DNA of 64,000 nucleotides. It comes from Gyromitra esculenta. Its lineage: Eukaryota; Ascomycota; Pezizomycetes; Pezizales; Discinaceae. The stretch covers positions 2,232,001-2,296,000 of the forward strand of contig JBCAML010000002.1 in assembly GCA_038503075.1 (NCBI GenBank), given 5' to 3'. Below, piece by piece: positions 12,641 to 24,310 of this stretch (positions are counted from its first letter, which is position 1; each line of letters opens with the position of its first letter). The position numbers and the translations under genes were made by a program. A model generated the notes under the pieces. It saw only the letters and a program-made list of their open reading frames with translations, searched no databases and had not been told where the DNA came from.

Positions 12641-14307
12641 ATGCTGTCACTTCGACTACCCATTGCTCGTTCGCTGGCTGCCACTACTCGGCGGTCTGTC
12701 GTGACCACTACTACACAAAAGGCCAGCGGAGACATATCGTCTGTGTTCCCATCACTCTCTGGTGTTGCACCAGCTCCTCTACATCCTCGCTTTGCTACTC
12801 TCAAGAGCAAGTATCTTAATGGAAGAGAGAATGAGCTACAGGCTAGTTGGGAAAGATTGATAGGAGATTTACGCCGGGAGGTTGAGGAAGTAAAAGAATT
12901 GGGAAGCAAGGTAAATTGCTACTATAAGCTCTCACATGCTTGGGAACTTGCTGATAAAGTGGCACAGGTTATTCCATCGATCGAATTTAAAGACATTGTG
13001 TCAGCTTCTCCAGCAGAAGTAGCTGAGATCAAACGTCGAGGTGTTGTTATTATTCGCAATGTTCTTCCAGAGGAAGAAGCTTTGAAGTTGAAGGCAGATC
13101 TCAGAGACTATCTAAGAGAGAACCCAAATGCGAAAGGTACTTCAGGGATTTCCTTCTTTCTATCACTTGACACATTCCATGATTTTCTCGCATAGAAGCT
13201 CAAAGTATCAAAACACTGATATAATAACTACAGCATTTCCTGCTAAATCTCCTGCGGTCTATGAGCTATACTGGTCCCCCTCACAGCTTCGTGCCCGCTC
13301 GCACCCATCCCTGCTCAAGGCACAAAAATTTCTCATGTCCCTGTGGCACAGCTCGTCACCAGCCACTCAACTCTCTGTCCAACACCCACTCACATACGCC
13401 GACCGTCTGCGTATCCGTCTACCTGGTGACTCTGGGTTTGCTCTCGGAGCACATGTCGACGGTGGCTCTCTCGAACGCTGGGAGGACCCAGAATATTCTA
13501 CTGTATACAAGAAGATATTCAAAGGAGAGTGGGAAAATTACGATGCATATGATGCACGTCATCGCGTCACTGCCACTATGGATCTCTATAATGGTGCTGG
13601 GAGTTGTGCAATGTTCCGGATGTGGCAAGGATGGGTAAGTCACACGTCCCATTCCAAGCTATTCCTCCTTACTTGCCTGATTACTCACAGAAAGTAAATA
13701 GTTGAGCATGTCAAACACTGGACCGAATGAAGGGACCCTCCTAGTGAACCCGATGCTGAGGCATGCGACTGCCTACTTTCTCCTACGCCCTTTCTTTGCA
13801 CCCACGTCATCATCTTCATCGCTTTCCAACTGGCGTATACCATCTTCTCCTACGCCTGCTTTTCCCGGTGCTGTTCCTGCCGCATCTCAGGAATTCAGTG
13901 ACAAGTGGCACCCTCACCTCGACCTTGAAAAAACTATGACACATGTCCCTCGTGTCTCGCCAGGTGACTATGTGGCATGGCACTGTGATACTATCCACGC
14001 CGTGGACCGTGTTCATGCTGGATCCGGTGATAGCAGTGTTTTGTATATTCCAGCCGCGCCGCTCTGTAAATCAAGTGCAGAATACACTATTCGGCAGAGG
14101 GATGCGTTTTTGTCTGGTGTACCGCCGCCCGACTTCCCAAGCGGCAATGGCGAGTCAGGTGGTGGGATGGGAGGTATAAAGGATATATTGGGGGAAGAAG
14201 GAAGAAGGGCAATGGGATTGGGAAGTGAGAGATGGGATATTGAAGGACTGGAGGGAGGACAGAGGGAGATTGTAGAGAGGACAAATGAAACATTTGGGTG
14301 GGATTGA
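12641..14307 (+). CDS. DUF1479 family protein, predicted 2-oxoglutarate/Fe(II)-type oxygenase fold
   Basis: Exons are 12641-12910, 12968-13136, 13234-13634 and 13702-14307 (481 aa), with frame kept at each junction. The DUF1479 hallmarks are RGVVIIRNVLPEEEALKLK, YELYWSPSQLRARSHPSL, LGAHVDGGSLERWEDP, YNGAGSCAMFRMWQGWLSMS, NTGPNEGTLLVNPML and AWHCDTIHAVDRVH. His220 and Asp222 (HVD) with His379 (TIHAVD) are candidates for an iron-binding 2-His-1-carboxylate triad; that role is inferred from related folds. Fungal members are uncharacterised as far as I know. The first ~20 residues (MLSLRLPIARSLAATTRRSV) are basic and amphipathic, so mitochondrial import is possible. Intron 1 is 57 nt with no in-frame stop, so its retention would insert 19 residues. 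The ATG at 12641 sits in a good context. Confidence 0.9.
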
Positions 14308-17300
14308 CTTGGGGAATAACTATGATCTGCAATAATAGAGATACATGCGGGAATGGCATGCGGCTGGGGTTCTTGGGGTCTTTGTTTCTCTTTTTGCTCT
14401 TATTTCTTAAGTTTCAAGAGCGTTATATTCTCATGTATAGTTTGAAGCTATCCTTTTTCCTCGTCTGTAAATAGTTAGCAGTTATATAAAACACCTACAG
14501 TCAAAGTATACCGTAGTGTATAAGATCACATCGAGAATATGCTCATGAAACTCCTGTGGCTGGCTAGTTGGTGGTGTAACCTGCAAGAAAGAGGCGTGCA
14601 TGATTTCCACACCTACTTGTAGGCAGATTCTCCACCGCCAAGAACGGCCGCGGGGCGGGGCTCAGGGCCGCACCGATGATCGCTCCCTCTTTTGCACATC
14701 ATTTCGGGTTGACCAATCATATTCACTGACTGCACAAGACGGAAATGCCAGGACCACGTGCATAAAGTCCGGCCCCCAAACTGATATTACCAGGAAAAAT
14801 CTTCCTGCAGCAAAAATAACGCTAACACATCAGATTATCTTACTGCTAAGCCATGAGACGAAAGAGCCATCCATACGGTACAGATGGTATATCCAGGAGA
14901 TTCCTCACACCCCATCTACTGATTTATCAAGCTATTAGCCGCTAATTCGATCAACTCGAATGTCAGCGACACAAATTCCCCGTATCTCCGTATCCACGAA
15001 TTCCGCAAAGCTATTTTTGTTCAAATTTAGGATTCACGATTTGTCACCCGATGATGCGGTCAGACCCCTCTACATGCATGTTTTGGAATTTCACTTTACT
15101 GAAGTTTATGGGCTAATAAGATCCTGTCTAGATCAATGTCACTAAAATAACCAGTACTACATGTATGTCTACAGATGCTGTAGTAAAAATATTATTGTCC
15201 ATGGATGCTACCAAAACCTGATACGGAAATTAAAATCTAGGTGAGACATATTTGATTACATATATCTTAAGTAGTGGGAAATCTATATTTTGCCCGATCT
15301 TATCTCATCAGCTCTGTCCTTGCGTGTAACAATAGCTATAGGCACCCCATGCATTCTTCAGACTATCACGCCATCCTTGGATATATATTGAGTTTTCCCA
15401 ATCGCTATTTTCTTTGGGTAACTTGCAGTCGAAACTCGAAAGAGGTCGCTAGCACCTTCGCAGAGGTTTGTTCTCTTAAATTCAACTACCCTTCAAAGGC
15501 TTAGGTAACTGCTACCGATCCTCTAAAACTCTCTGAGAGATTAGATCGGAGCCGAGGTACTAACGAGTTTATTCAGTGTCTACGGTATGCTGATTGCGGT
15601 TAAGATTCGATATGGTTCGTTTGATAGTAGAAGGGCCAAAATTTATTTATTTTCACATGGTGCTCTCAAAACCGTCTCTCCAGGTGATTTTAATCCATAC
15701 CGACAGTTGGGAGATGTTAGAGAGCAGATCCGGTTGGATTTTGTTTTGACAGTCTCACCAAAAGCTACAAAAAGGGCTACTGTAACCCTGGAAACCGTAG
15801 CACGTACTAAGGAATGCATCATCGCTGAGCAAATTTGGATTCATTTCCGTGAGTGGAATTCGTCGTAGTCTCCAACCGTCAGCAAGCTGCTGGGGCGGGG
15901 TTAGACGAGAGACCAGATTCACCGCTATACAACCGAATACTACGCTAGAAATTCTAAAGCATAGTTCCACAGAGGGATAAGCTAGCCGTTATTGATGGAC
16001 TGATCGTCGTGGATGGAATGTGCGCTATTTCACAAAAATACTTGGTTTATAAGCTTAAGGGGCGCGCCTGTATGGATAATAGGTGGCCTGGTAATTCGCA
16101 CTTTGCATGAGCATATAGCGACTAAACTTAGAATCCATATCTTCTGAAGGGGTCATGGCCTTCTGAGGTCTGCAGATCTCACTGTCTTCAGGCATATAAT
16201 AATAATTCGTTGCGACTGGTAATTATAAGACCTAATTAGCCAACGGAATTTTCATGTTAATGAGCTCTGCAGTTAGCAAGGTATACAGCATACAAGGCAC
16301 AGAGTAAAATTTCTTCGGCTATCCTAACCTGTACGTACAGGATGGGTTCCTGGAGGCTGGGGGGGCCGTAGGCGCATGCCTATCGCGCTGCGGACGTGCC
16401 CGGGGCGACGGGGCGACGGGGAGTCTCGCAGTCACCTTGATAGCAACAGACACTGAGATCAAGTTGCGCCATTCATGGTTAAACTGGAAACTACATGTAA
16501 CTCCAGGTTAAATTTGCGGCTGAGTAGTTTGATTTGCTCATGAGGAGGTAAGTGAAGAAACTAAGGCAGCTATATTGTTTCCCCTGATCGAGGAGATGTA
16601 TATGATAAGCTGCAAATGGTGGAACCAATCTTCGACTACAAATGTCCGTTTTGAACTCCATTTAACTGCTAAAAGTGTATTGAGGCCTGGAATTCAAGAA
16701 GTCAAAAACGTAACCATGCGCGGCCACGTCAGCTTCAAGGTCGTCAATAAAAAGTACGTTTACGAGGGAGAGCAAGGCAGGGATTTTACAAATCTCTCCA
16801 CCTCTCGTCAGCGGGTGCCGAGACTGTAGTGAGAACAACGCCTAGGAGCCCCCCAAAAAATCACCCAAAACGAGCCCTTGGGATTGAAGACCACTCAGGC
16901 GAATTTTCATACAAGAATCTGGTCCGATTGCAAAACTTGTGAGGTCATTAGGATATAGCCGACGGAAAAATTATTGGTGTATAGCTATCAAGGTATTCTG
17001 GTCGTGAGACCTGACTAGGATTTTTGAGCAACGTATCCGTCATATTAGTCCTGTGATATCTTAGAGCCGTTCTATCTCACCCACGGGTGACGGGGGTTCA
17101 TGAACGGCGTACTAGCTGAACTGTTCACAGCGATATGGGGTTGCTTGTTTTGTTCGCTTAGAGAAGAACTAATCTAACAAGTTTTCAAAAAATATAGTTC
17201 ATAGGAATACACAGATTAGTTGGTTAAATTATAAGGTGTCTTTCACACACACCACAAGAGTATCTGTACAAAAACCCGATTTGCTTATTTGGGAGAAACA

Positions 17301-18320
17301 TGTACCCATACTCATATATTAGGTCATTTTTGACGAGGGATACATGTAGAAACGTATGATTCGTTTATTTTATGAGCTTTAACCACAGGCGCCTCAGAGC
17401 GTATCGCATTTAATCGTTTCTCTAACCGTCGATATAAGTGTGGTTTGTGTCAGAAATCCTTTGTACTATAAGAGAGGCCTTCTATTCGTAAGTAGCCCGC
17501 ATTATTGTCAAGGTGCTCGCAAAACCTCCATGTTCATGGATGAATTAGAACAGGCTTGTGAGAAGACAATCTTTTGATGCCATCTTTCAGCTTAGCTTGC
17601 CAGGAATAGCACATTTGCGATTCTAGGCATCGAAGTTACAGGAAAAGTGGTCAAGAGAGTTTTTTGAGCTATAGCAAACACCCCTTTGTAGAATGGAGAA
17701 GAATGGAGAAAGACTATCTCAATGATATCATGGACTCAGATGTTCTGAAGGTTACACTTACCATAGTAGTTTTAGGAACTAATGGCCGTGCTGGTCGATA
17801 CGTATTTTAGTGGGCCGTATACTCGCGGGCCCGGGTCAGATCCTCCTACCCCTTTATGCTCTTTGAGTCTCTACTAGTGCTAAATATTAACGTGTTACTC
17901 ATCCTTTTCATGATCTGACTATAGCTATATAATTAGATACAAAGGGTTGTTTGCCCTCGAAGTAGAGATTCGCCCTTAGATGGCTCGTAGATCTAGAACA
18001 GAACCTAGACCTCCCACACACCGAGTACCCCATGCATGGACCATTTCCCGCTTGTCCATAATATTTTTTACGTCTATGGGTTGATTATAAGATGAAGCCT
18101 TGAGTTTAGGAGAGTCGTAAAGTCTGTAGGTACTGGAAAAGGCTAGTTTCTGCCTATTAATGTAAAATATACATGTAGTGCTTTGACAAGTGGTTAAGGC
18201 GGGGACAGAGATAGAACTAGTGGGGTATAGAGTGCACTGGTATTTAGCGCAGTCTCCAGTTTCTGTAATGGATATCATTAGTAATAAGCATAAGTGGACT
18301 TTGATCTGTCTCTAGTTTAC
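14308..18320. other. Gene-poor intergenic region
   Basis: About 4 kb with only short unsupported open frames (for example 14600-14938, 15587-15868 and 16575-16829), none with recognisable motifs. A small GC-rich patch lies at about 16350-16430 with a tandem GGGGCGAC repeat. Most of the region looks like decayed, AT-biased sequence. I see no tRNA or intact element. Confidence 0.5.
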
Positions 18321-18336
18321 TATTCGGAAAGGCATA

Positions 18337-18641
18337 GATAGATAGATAGATAGATAGATTAATCATACACGCATCCAACCTCTTGGGTTATGGCGGTTAG
18401 CTAAAGGAAAAAACTAACTGAAAACAACAACACAACACTAACTCGGCATTTCCTTAATGCTGGACGTCCACTTTCTCTGCCCAAAGTGGTAAACACAAAA
18501 CAATTTTACCCCGGTACACCACACTCACTGACTTCCTCTTCTTCGCCCTTTCTGCCTATTCTAACCATTTTTTCCCTAACATTTTACCCCCTTTCTCACC
18601 ATAGTTCCTCACACACATCTACCCCCCAAAATATTCGGAAA
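18337..18641 (-). mobile_element. Non-LTR-type retroelement insertion with 16-bp target-site duplication
   Basis: A 305-bp insertion between perfect direct repeats TATTCGGAAAGGCATA at 18321-18336 and 18642-18657. On the minus strand it ends CCTTTAGCTAACCGCCATAA CCC, then GGATGCGTGTATGATTAAT, then a (CTAT)n tail (GATA units at 18337-18359 on plus). It shares this 3' block with 8157-8551 and 27529-27569, but the upstream body differs from the 8-kb copy. This is the classic outline of a LINE- or SINE-type insertion in minus orientation. No protein-coding capacity is seen. Confidence 0.75.
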
Positions 18642-18907
18642 GGCATAAACTACTAGCCGAAATTTTTTTAGTCTTCAGTGTACGAACTAAATACGTAGCA
18701 ACAAAAAGCCACTGCAAACCCTTGGATGAAATCCAAATTAAAAAACCCTCTAGCTTTGAGAAAAATTTGATCCGATATTTGGATTCTTCACCATCGTTTA
18801 GTTAACAAGGATTTCTCCTGTACTTTAGAGAGTGTTCTGATTTTGTTTTAGAATAGCTGTCTGATACTTACTCTGTGTGCCCTCTGTTGCCAGGTACCCA
18901 TCGTGTG

Positions 18908-18987
18908 CAGCCATGTTGTAGAACTCTTTGCGCCCTAGTCGCTGTTTCGCTGGCGAGGCGAGTGTCAAAATTCTTCTTACACGGCTG
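18908..18987. mobile_element. 80-bp Tc1/mariner-type MITE, divergent copy C
   Basis: Exactly 80 bp, beginning CAGCCATG and ending TTCTTCTTACACGGCTG, with TA on the right side (18988-18989) and a decayed TG on the left. Length, CAG..CTG ends, the TCTTAC subterminal motif and the core resembling GGCTATCTCGCTAGTGAGAT match the copies at 35385-35464 and 63120-63199. This copy is the most diverged. A separate small hairpin (CTGGTTGG/CCAACCAG) follows at about 18999-19019. Confidence 0.6.
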
Positions 18988-19559
18988 TATACAGAAGACT
19001 GGTTGGTTTTCCAACCAGCTGTTACACGGTGTCAAGTTGGTTGTATCTAAAATACTTCTCTAGCCCATTGGTGAGTAATGATAGGTAGTGAAGTGAATCG
19101 ATCAGGCTGCTGAAGAATAAGCCGGACCCATCAAAATCTTCACGTATTTCTGGGGGGCCCAAACCTCTGGAAGAAATCCTGAAGGGGCCGGTTCTTTAAA
19201 AGACAAATAATGTATTTCAGATCACTCTTAACATGACAGGGTAAGTACATGTAATCTCTTGCGCAGCCCAACTCAGCAGCTTGCTGCTGCCCTAAGCAAA
19301 TTAAAGGGAACGAGCTAGATCTATAGAGGTTTGTATGCCCCAGCCTATATGTCGCTCTCTCTCTCTCTTCCCCCCCTCCTGAGGATCCTGGACGCCCGTG
19401 TAAATGAAAATAAGTTGCGCTCGAGGCTACAAACACTTATTGGATACATATGACGATAGTTATACTCACTAGTAACAATATTGTCAAAATTTTTATTTTT
19501 TCTAAGATGCGCTATAAAACTATTGATTGTGTTTTTTTTGTGGGCAGTTGTACTTCTAA

Positions 19560-20310
19560 TACATTGGGGCGAAAAGTTAGCGAAAGACGCTGCGAAGGGG
19601 AAGAAGTATAAACTCAACCCGTCACGTAGATACATCACCAGGCTCCAGCCTGAGCTCTGGGAGGAGTGCCATTACCAGTAGGCTGAGAACGGAGCACATC
19701 GGCCTGAGCAAGTACCTGTATAAAATAAGGAAAAGGAACCCGGAAGGATACGAATGTGGGATAGAAGTGCGAAGTGTGGGGTATGTCCTAGAAAATCGCG
19801 AATAGACGAATAGAACGAGGAGCAAGCTGCTAAGAAAACGAAAGGAGAAGCGGTCAAGGGTAAATTGCTATACACAGTGGAGGAAGTAGAGTAGGCAATA
19901 TGGATTTGGATGGAGTTTAGGAAGAGAAGAGAGAAGGACTAAGAAAACGTAAATGGGAGGGGAGGAAGAGTAGTAGACTACGGTGATGTGGAGAAGGAGT
20001 AAGGTCGACTACCTAGTGAAGCGGCCTTTCAGAAGATACGGCACTGGAGAAAGACATGAACAAGAATGAGTGAAGAGAGGGAGTGAACGGAGTGACGTAG
20101 TGGGATTAGATGGGGAGTAAAGGACGAAAAGCTGTTATGGGGATTGTGCGGTCGAGAGGCGATTTGTTTTTGTGTTTTTGTGTTTTGCGATTTATGGCAT
20201 GCACGTGTGGTTTGTGCTTGCTTTAGGTATTTCTGTTTACAGCGTTTAAAAAGCATCATAATCTACAGGCTAAATATACCTAATGAAAAAATCAATAAAT
20301 CAATAAATAA
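19560..20310 (+). pseudogene. Relic of a Tad-like LINE: end of RNase H region, C-terminal tail and A-rich 3' end
   Basis: The plus strand reads WGEKLAKDAAKGKKYKL, like the end of a LINE RNase H domain (GNEKADxLAKxAA). It is followed by ITSRLRTEHIGLSKYLYKIR and a YECG motif, which match the conserved C-terminal LRTGHIGLNxYLYRI..CxCG segment of fungal Tad1-clade LINE ORF2 proteins. Stop codons interrupt it soon after. The element appears to end with an A-rich tail (AATCAATAAATCAATAAATA, about 20287-20306). The reverse transcriptase part is absent or too decayed to recognise. The stops fit old decay, perhaps by repeat-induced point mutation. Confidence 0.6.
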
Positions 20311-22824
20311 CTTCTAAAATCGAAACAGAAAACCATCCTTGGATTTTTAGACCTTTTGAGATTGAAAACTACAAAAAAAAATTTAGTTTTTTTTAGGGAC
20401 AACCCCTTCAGAATCCCAGGCCAGTAGTGAATAGACTAGCTCATTTATGAATGGCCTGATCGATTTGATGGATTGCCTAGGCTAACGGTCTTAATATGGC
20501 GAGTGTACGGCTCAACCTGGATCATCTATTTTGGGCCGATATTCTGAATACCCCCTCAGCCAAATTACTCAAGAAACGATACAGAGTCTAGAAGCATATT
20601 GACGAAACTTTGCATCTTTTTACCAGGTATCGGAGCCGTGGCTGTGGCGAAATAAACTTCATTTTTTGCTGTAAAAAGTGCGGAATGGAAAGGTCCAAAA
20701 ACTACCCGGGAGTGATCGGATATACGCCGAGAAAATTTTTAATTTTTTGGGGGGGTAAATTTGAGTACTGATATTAGTATGAAACCTATACCTCAAGAGA
20801 AAACCCTTTAGGACTATTGGTTTTGCAGATATATTGGTTGGGGGTTTTTTCATAGGGTTTGGTGAGGCACTGGCTAGCGCTAAGTTTTGTAAGACAGGTC
20901 AAGTGTTTTGTAAGACAAAGGCGTTTCATAATCAATTTTAACTGGTCCAGGTTTATCTGTGCATACACCATATATCCTACAGAGCCGAGCGCTTGATGAA
21001 GATGGATAGACTGTTACCAGTAGTCCGTCTAGTTTTGGCAAAGCTGTGAATCACCGTGGGTCCCTGCAGTTTACTACGAATAGTTACGGTAGCTCGAGTC
21101 TAGGACTTGAGAACGTACTAGGAATGGTGCTGTACGTTGAGTACTTGAGGTCTGTGTTCTAGGCGCTTTTCGTATATTAAACGTTCTGAATTCTATATGG
21201 CTGATCAAGAGTACGTATGTCAATGAAAGTTGCATATGTTACTGGGGGCGAAGATACTGTCCAGCGCGTAGATAGACCGTCAGTTGGCCAAGTGCCCCTT
21301 AGTTACCAAGTTTCTTCGGGGCTAGGTGCGCGAGGTTGAGGGTTCGAATCCTTTAGGGGGCTGACGCACTGGGATATGTAATTGCGGTGTCCTTTGTCTA
21401 GGATGGCCGTGCTTTAACATATGCTATACAATGAATACTCTATTGGGCATACTCCTGCGTATTAACGGTTCTCTCTGCGAGTAAACTCGATACGAAATAG
21501 TAAAGTAAAAAACTATCAGCGACTCGATCCAGGCTGACCAATGTTTCTAGCCCACTGACCTCACCTGAGATTTCTTTACATGTAGACATATCCAGCCAGA
21601 TTGATACGCCTCGTATTGGTCAAATGAGTGCCTTTAACTCTCTCTGCATCATGCGGGATGTTTTTTCCTGTGATTTTCCTGGAAAAGTCTCATTATCTTA
21701 GGGCGGCTTTTTCTTATAGTAGATATCAGTCCGCGATGTTAGATTCAGCTCTGAAGCTTGCCTTTGTAGCTATTCTACCTCAAAATGCGCCTATTGCTAT
21801 CACTTGATCTAGGCCATAATACTGTGAAGTTGGGCAACTCTGGTAACTCTCGCGAAAAAATTGAAGTACCTGGATACTATGCCTCTATCAAGAAGTTTAC
21901 ATGAGTTAGTGTTGATTCTTGCTGGTTATATATTGTGCGAGAAACACGATTTTGATGGGAAACAGTTTTTTTCTTAACACCACGAAACTTGAATATGGTG
22001 TAGTACTTGGTTGACTCTACAAGGACGGCTTATTTTTTCGTAGCTGGTCATGATTTGCCATGGAGTGGCGACGGTATCTGAGCAGCGAATATGTAACATG
22101 CATAACGGATTCTGAAAATTCTGGCTCGTCATTTTATTCCTGAGTGTGACTAAATGTGGAGGCTTTTGGACTGCAGGCATAGGAAAAAGCTGTATAAAAA
22201 GCGACTGCCCATCTTTGCATACACAGTGTGGCCCACGATTTCACCGTGTAGAGAAAAGTTTAATTTATAAATCCAACGCGCGATGGCTTCGCAAAAACGT
22301 GCAGCTGTAAATAGTTAAACCCGAAAGCATATGATAGGGTAATCGCGAGCTCGAGAACTATTACAGATAATACCAGTTAGGTGAAATACATGTAGTGCTT
22401 GTTCGTTGTGCATGTTGACATACTGGCATGATAAGTTCAGCACACTGGTGGTTTATTAATAGTGCCGGATGATCTCTGTCCGATAAGCGGCCGTGTGTAT
22501 TTCATTTCGCTGAGGCAATTGTGTGAATCACATGTGACTGTGAACCGCCCAATGAAGTAAAGCCAGCGTGCTGTGGCAGCAAGTTGCCAAGCGAAACCTT
22601 CGCTAGCAGCAGCGGACCTTCAAAGCCTGTTCCTGTACTTGCTGTCTTGCTGTCCTCAACAGAACTCGACAGACGCGCCCCTGCGGTCACTAAAACCTCT
22701 AGGTTTCCGACATCCCTTTTTACCATATCAGTAGCTATTACTTATCCCAGCGGCGTTAGCTATATAACACTCAACCTTACAAATTCTGGCCTTCGAATTT
22801 CAACAGCTCATACAGACCTCGGAA
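20311..22824. other. Intergenic region with one tRNA-like patch
   Basis: About 2.5 kb of AT-biased sequence after the LINE relic, with poly-T/poly-G runs near 20380 and 20745. The only structured patch is the tRNA-like sequence at 21294-21361. The last ~300 bases are more GC-rich and should carry the promoter and leader of the gene at 22825. No protein gene is recognised. Confidence 0.5.
21294..21361 (+). other. tRNA-like pseudogene or SINE head
   Basis: A perfect Pol III B-box, GGTTCGAATCC (21341-21351), lies in a pairable T-arm (GAGGG/CCTTT). GCCCCTT at 21294 can pair over seven bases with AGGGGGC at 21355. The span is only 68 nt, the A-box is imperfect (TAGTTACCAAG) and I cannot build a normal anticodon arm. 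A decayed tRNA or tRNA-derived SINE head is more likely than a working tRNA. Confidence 0.35.
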
Positions 22825-24310
22825 ATGTCAAGCAGCGAAAGTGAAGCGCTGAGTGCCATTATTGTCGGTTCCCCAAAGAATGTGGAGAAACCGATTGCGC
22901 TGGATGTGGATACAAAGTTATGTTCATCATGCCGTCAGGATAAAGCGATATCGCATTTCATCGGTTCGTCTACTCGCAGTAAAGGCCAGGAAATGCGCAC
23001 GTGTGCCGATTGTCGAATAAAGAATACAAGGGTTCCGGTTAGGCGCTACAGGCCGAGGGTATCCACGACGAAAATATTCATTCCCGAGGAATCTAAGGTA
23101 AGAAAGAGATTATGTTGTTCATTTATGGTTGTGGGCATATTTGTTTTGATTTCTCGAACCTGGACTGGTTGCCTGGTTTGGCCCGAAACAGACTGAGGCT
23201 CTATTTTTCTCCTGAGACGCGTCTTGCTGCTCTCTTTCCTCTCACATCATCAAAACCACCACCACTATTGCTAGAGCCTTAGTTCTCTCCGTTTATTCCC
23301 GTACCAATTTCCTTGCTATCTAGTTTTCCTTCGTTTTTACTTGGGCTCGTATTCCCTTGCTATGACTGTTCGCAATCCTAATCTTACGTTCCAAGTTCTG
23401 ACGTAGTAGCACACTAACGTGATTTTCACTGTAGAAAGGCCGCGCTGGCCGCGTCGCTCGCCGGAAAACCACCTCCAGCACCATTGGCATAGTAGATGCT
23501 GCCGTAAACAAAAACACAGCTGTCACAGCCCAAGAAACAGCTACATATACCATGCCGCCGAAAACCCAGGGTCTTCGAAAATCTCTCGCCGTTGCTGCCC
23601 CAGCTCCGAATCCCGTCACTATCAGCTTGCTCGGTTCCGATCCTGAGCAGAACGACAACACCGATACTGACGAAGAATATTATCAGCCGCCATCGGCATC
23701 AACGAGGCGATCGCTCAAGCGACAATCAACACCTCCACATTCAGCGAATGAAGACATGGACCATGAGGAAGCTATTCTGGTTCAGCAACCATCTTCGAAA
23801 CGTCAGCGGATGGGTGTCGCTTCCGCACTTCAACGTGAGGTTGCGCATGAACCGGAAATAGATGTAGATGATGAGCTCGAGGACAATGAACCTGCTCTCA
23901 ACGCGAATGGCCGTCCGGTCGGATCTGACCTCGCCGCGTTTGCAGCTTCACTTGGCCGGTTGAGCCAGTTGCTTGTTAGCGCTGGAAAGAACCTTGATAG
24001 CGAGCGAATTGGTGCGTTGGAGAGCGAAATCCACCATGATTGGCGTGTGGACGAGATGGCTACATTTGTGGAGGGGTTTCTCAAAGGTGCCTCAGCCAAT
24101 GCGGTAGGTAAAGGATGGTGATGAGTGTAGTTTGGTTGGTAAAACCTTGTTCGAGTAAAGGCCCATTCTTTTTCTGCGTAGAATCTATTTCCCTGGAGCC
24201 CTGGATTGTAGTTCCTTGGTATTTTTCATTTTCCTTGCCAGGAGACAGTTGAATGGCCACCATCCGATACGATCTTGTTAGCGCCTAACTGGGATTCAGG
24301 CCTTTCATAA
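22825..24310 (+). CDS. Hypothetical protein with an N-terminal C4 zinc-binding motif
   Basis: Exons are 22825-23097, 23435-24103 and 24242-24310 (336 aa). Intron 1 is 337 nt, long for this window, and has a CACTAACG branch site near its end; frame is kept at both junctions. Near the N-terminus is a C-x2-C..C-x2-C pattern: Cys33, Cys36, Cys60 and Cys63 (LCSSCRQDK .. MRTCADC), probably a small zinc-binding fold. It is followed by basic segments (VRRYRPR, KKGRAGRVARRKTT). The middle is polar and low-complexity (TDTDEEYYQPPSASTRRSLKRQ), and the C-terminal third is helical. No characterised family is recognised. A nuclear or nucleic-acid-linked role is only suggested by the basic and zinc features. 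Exon 3 is short and its acceptor is the least certain part. Confidence 0.65.
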
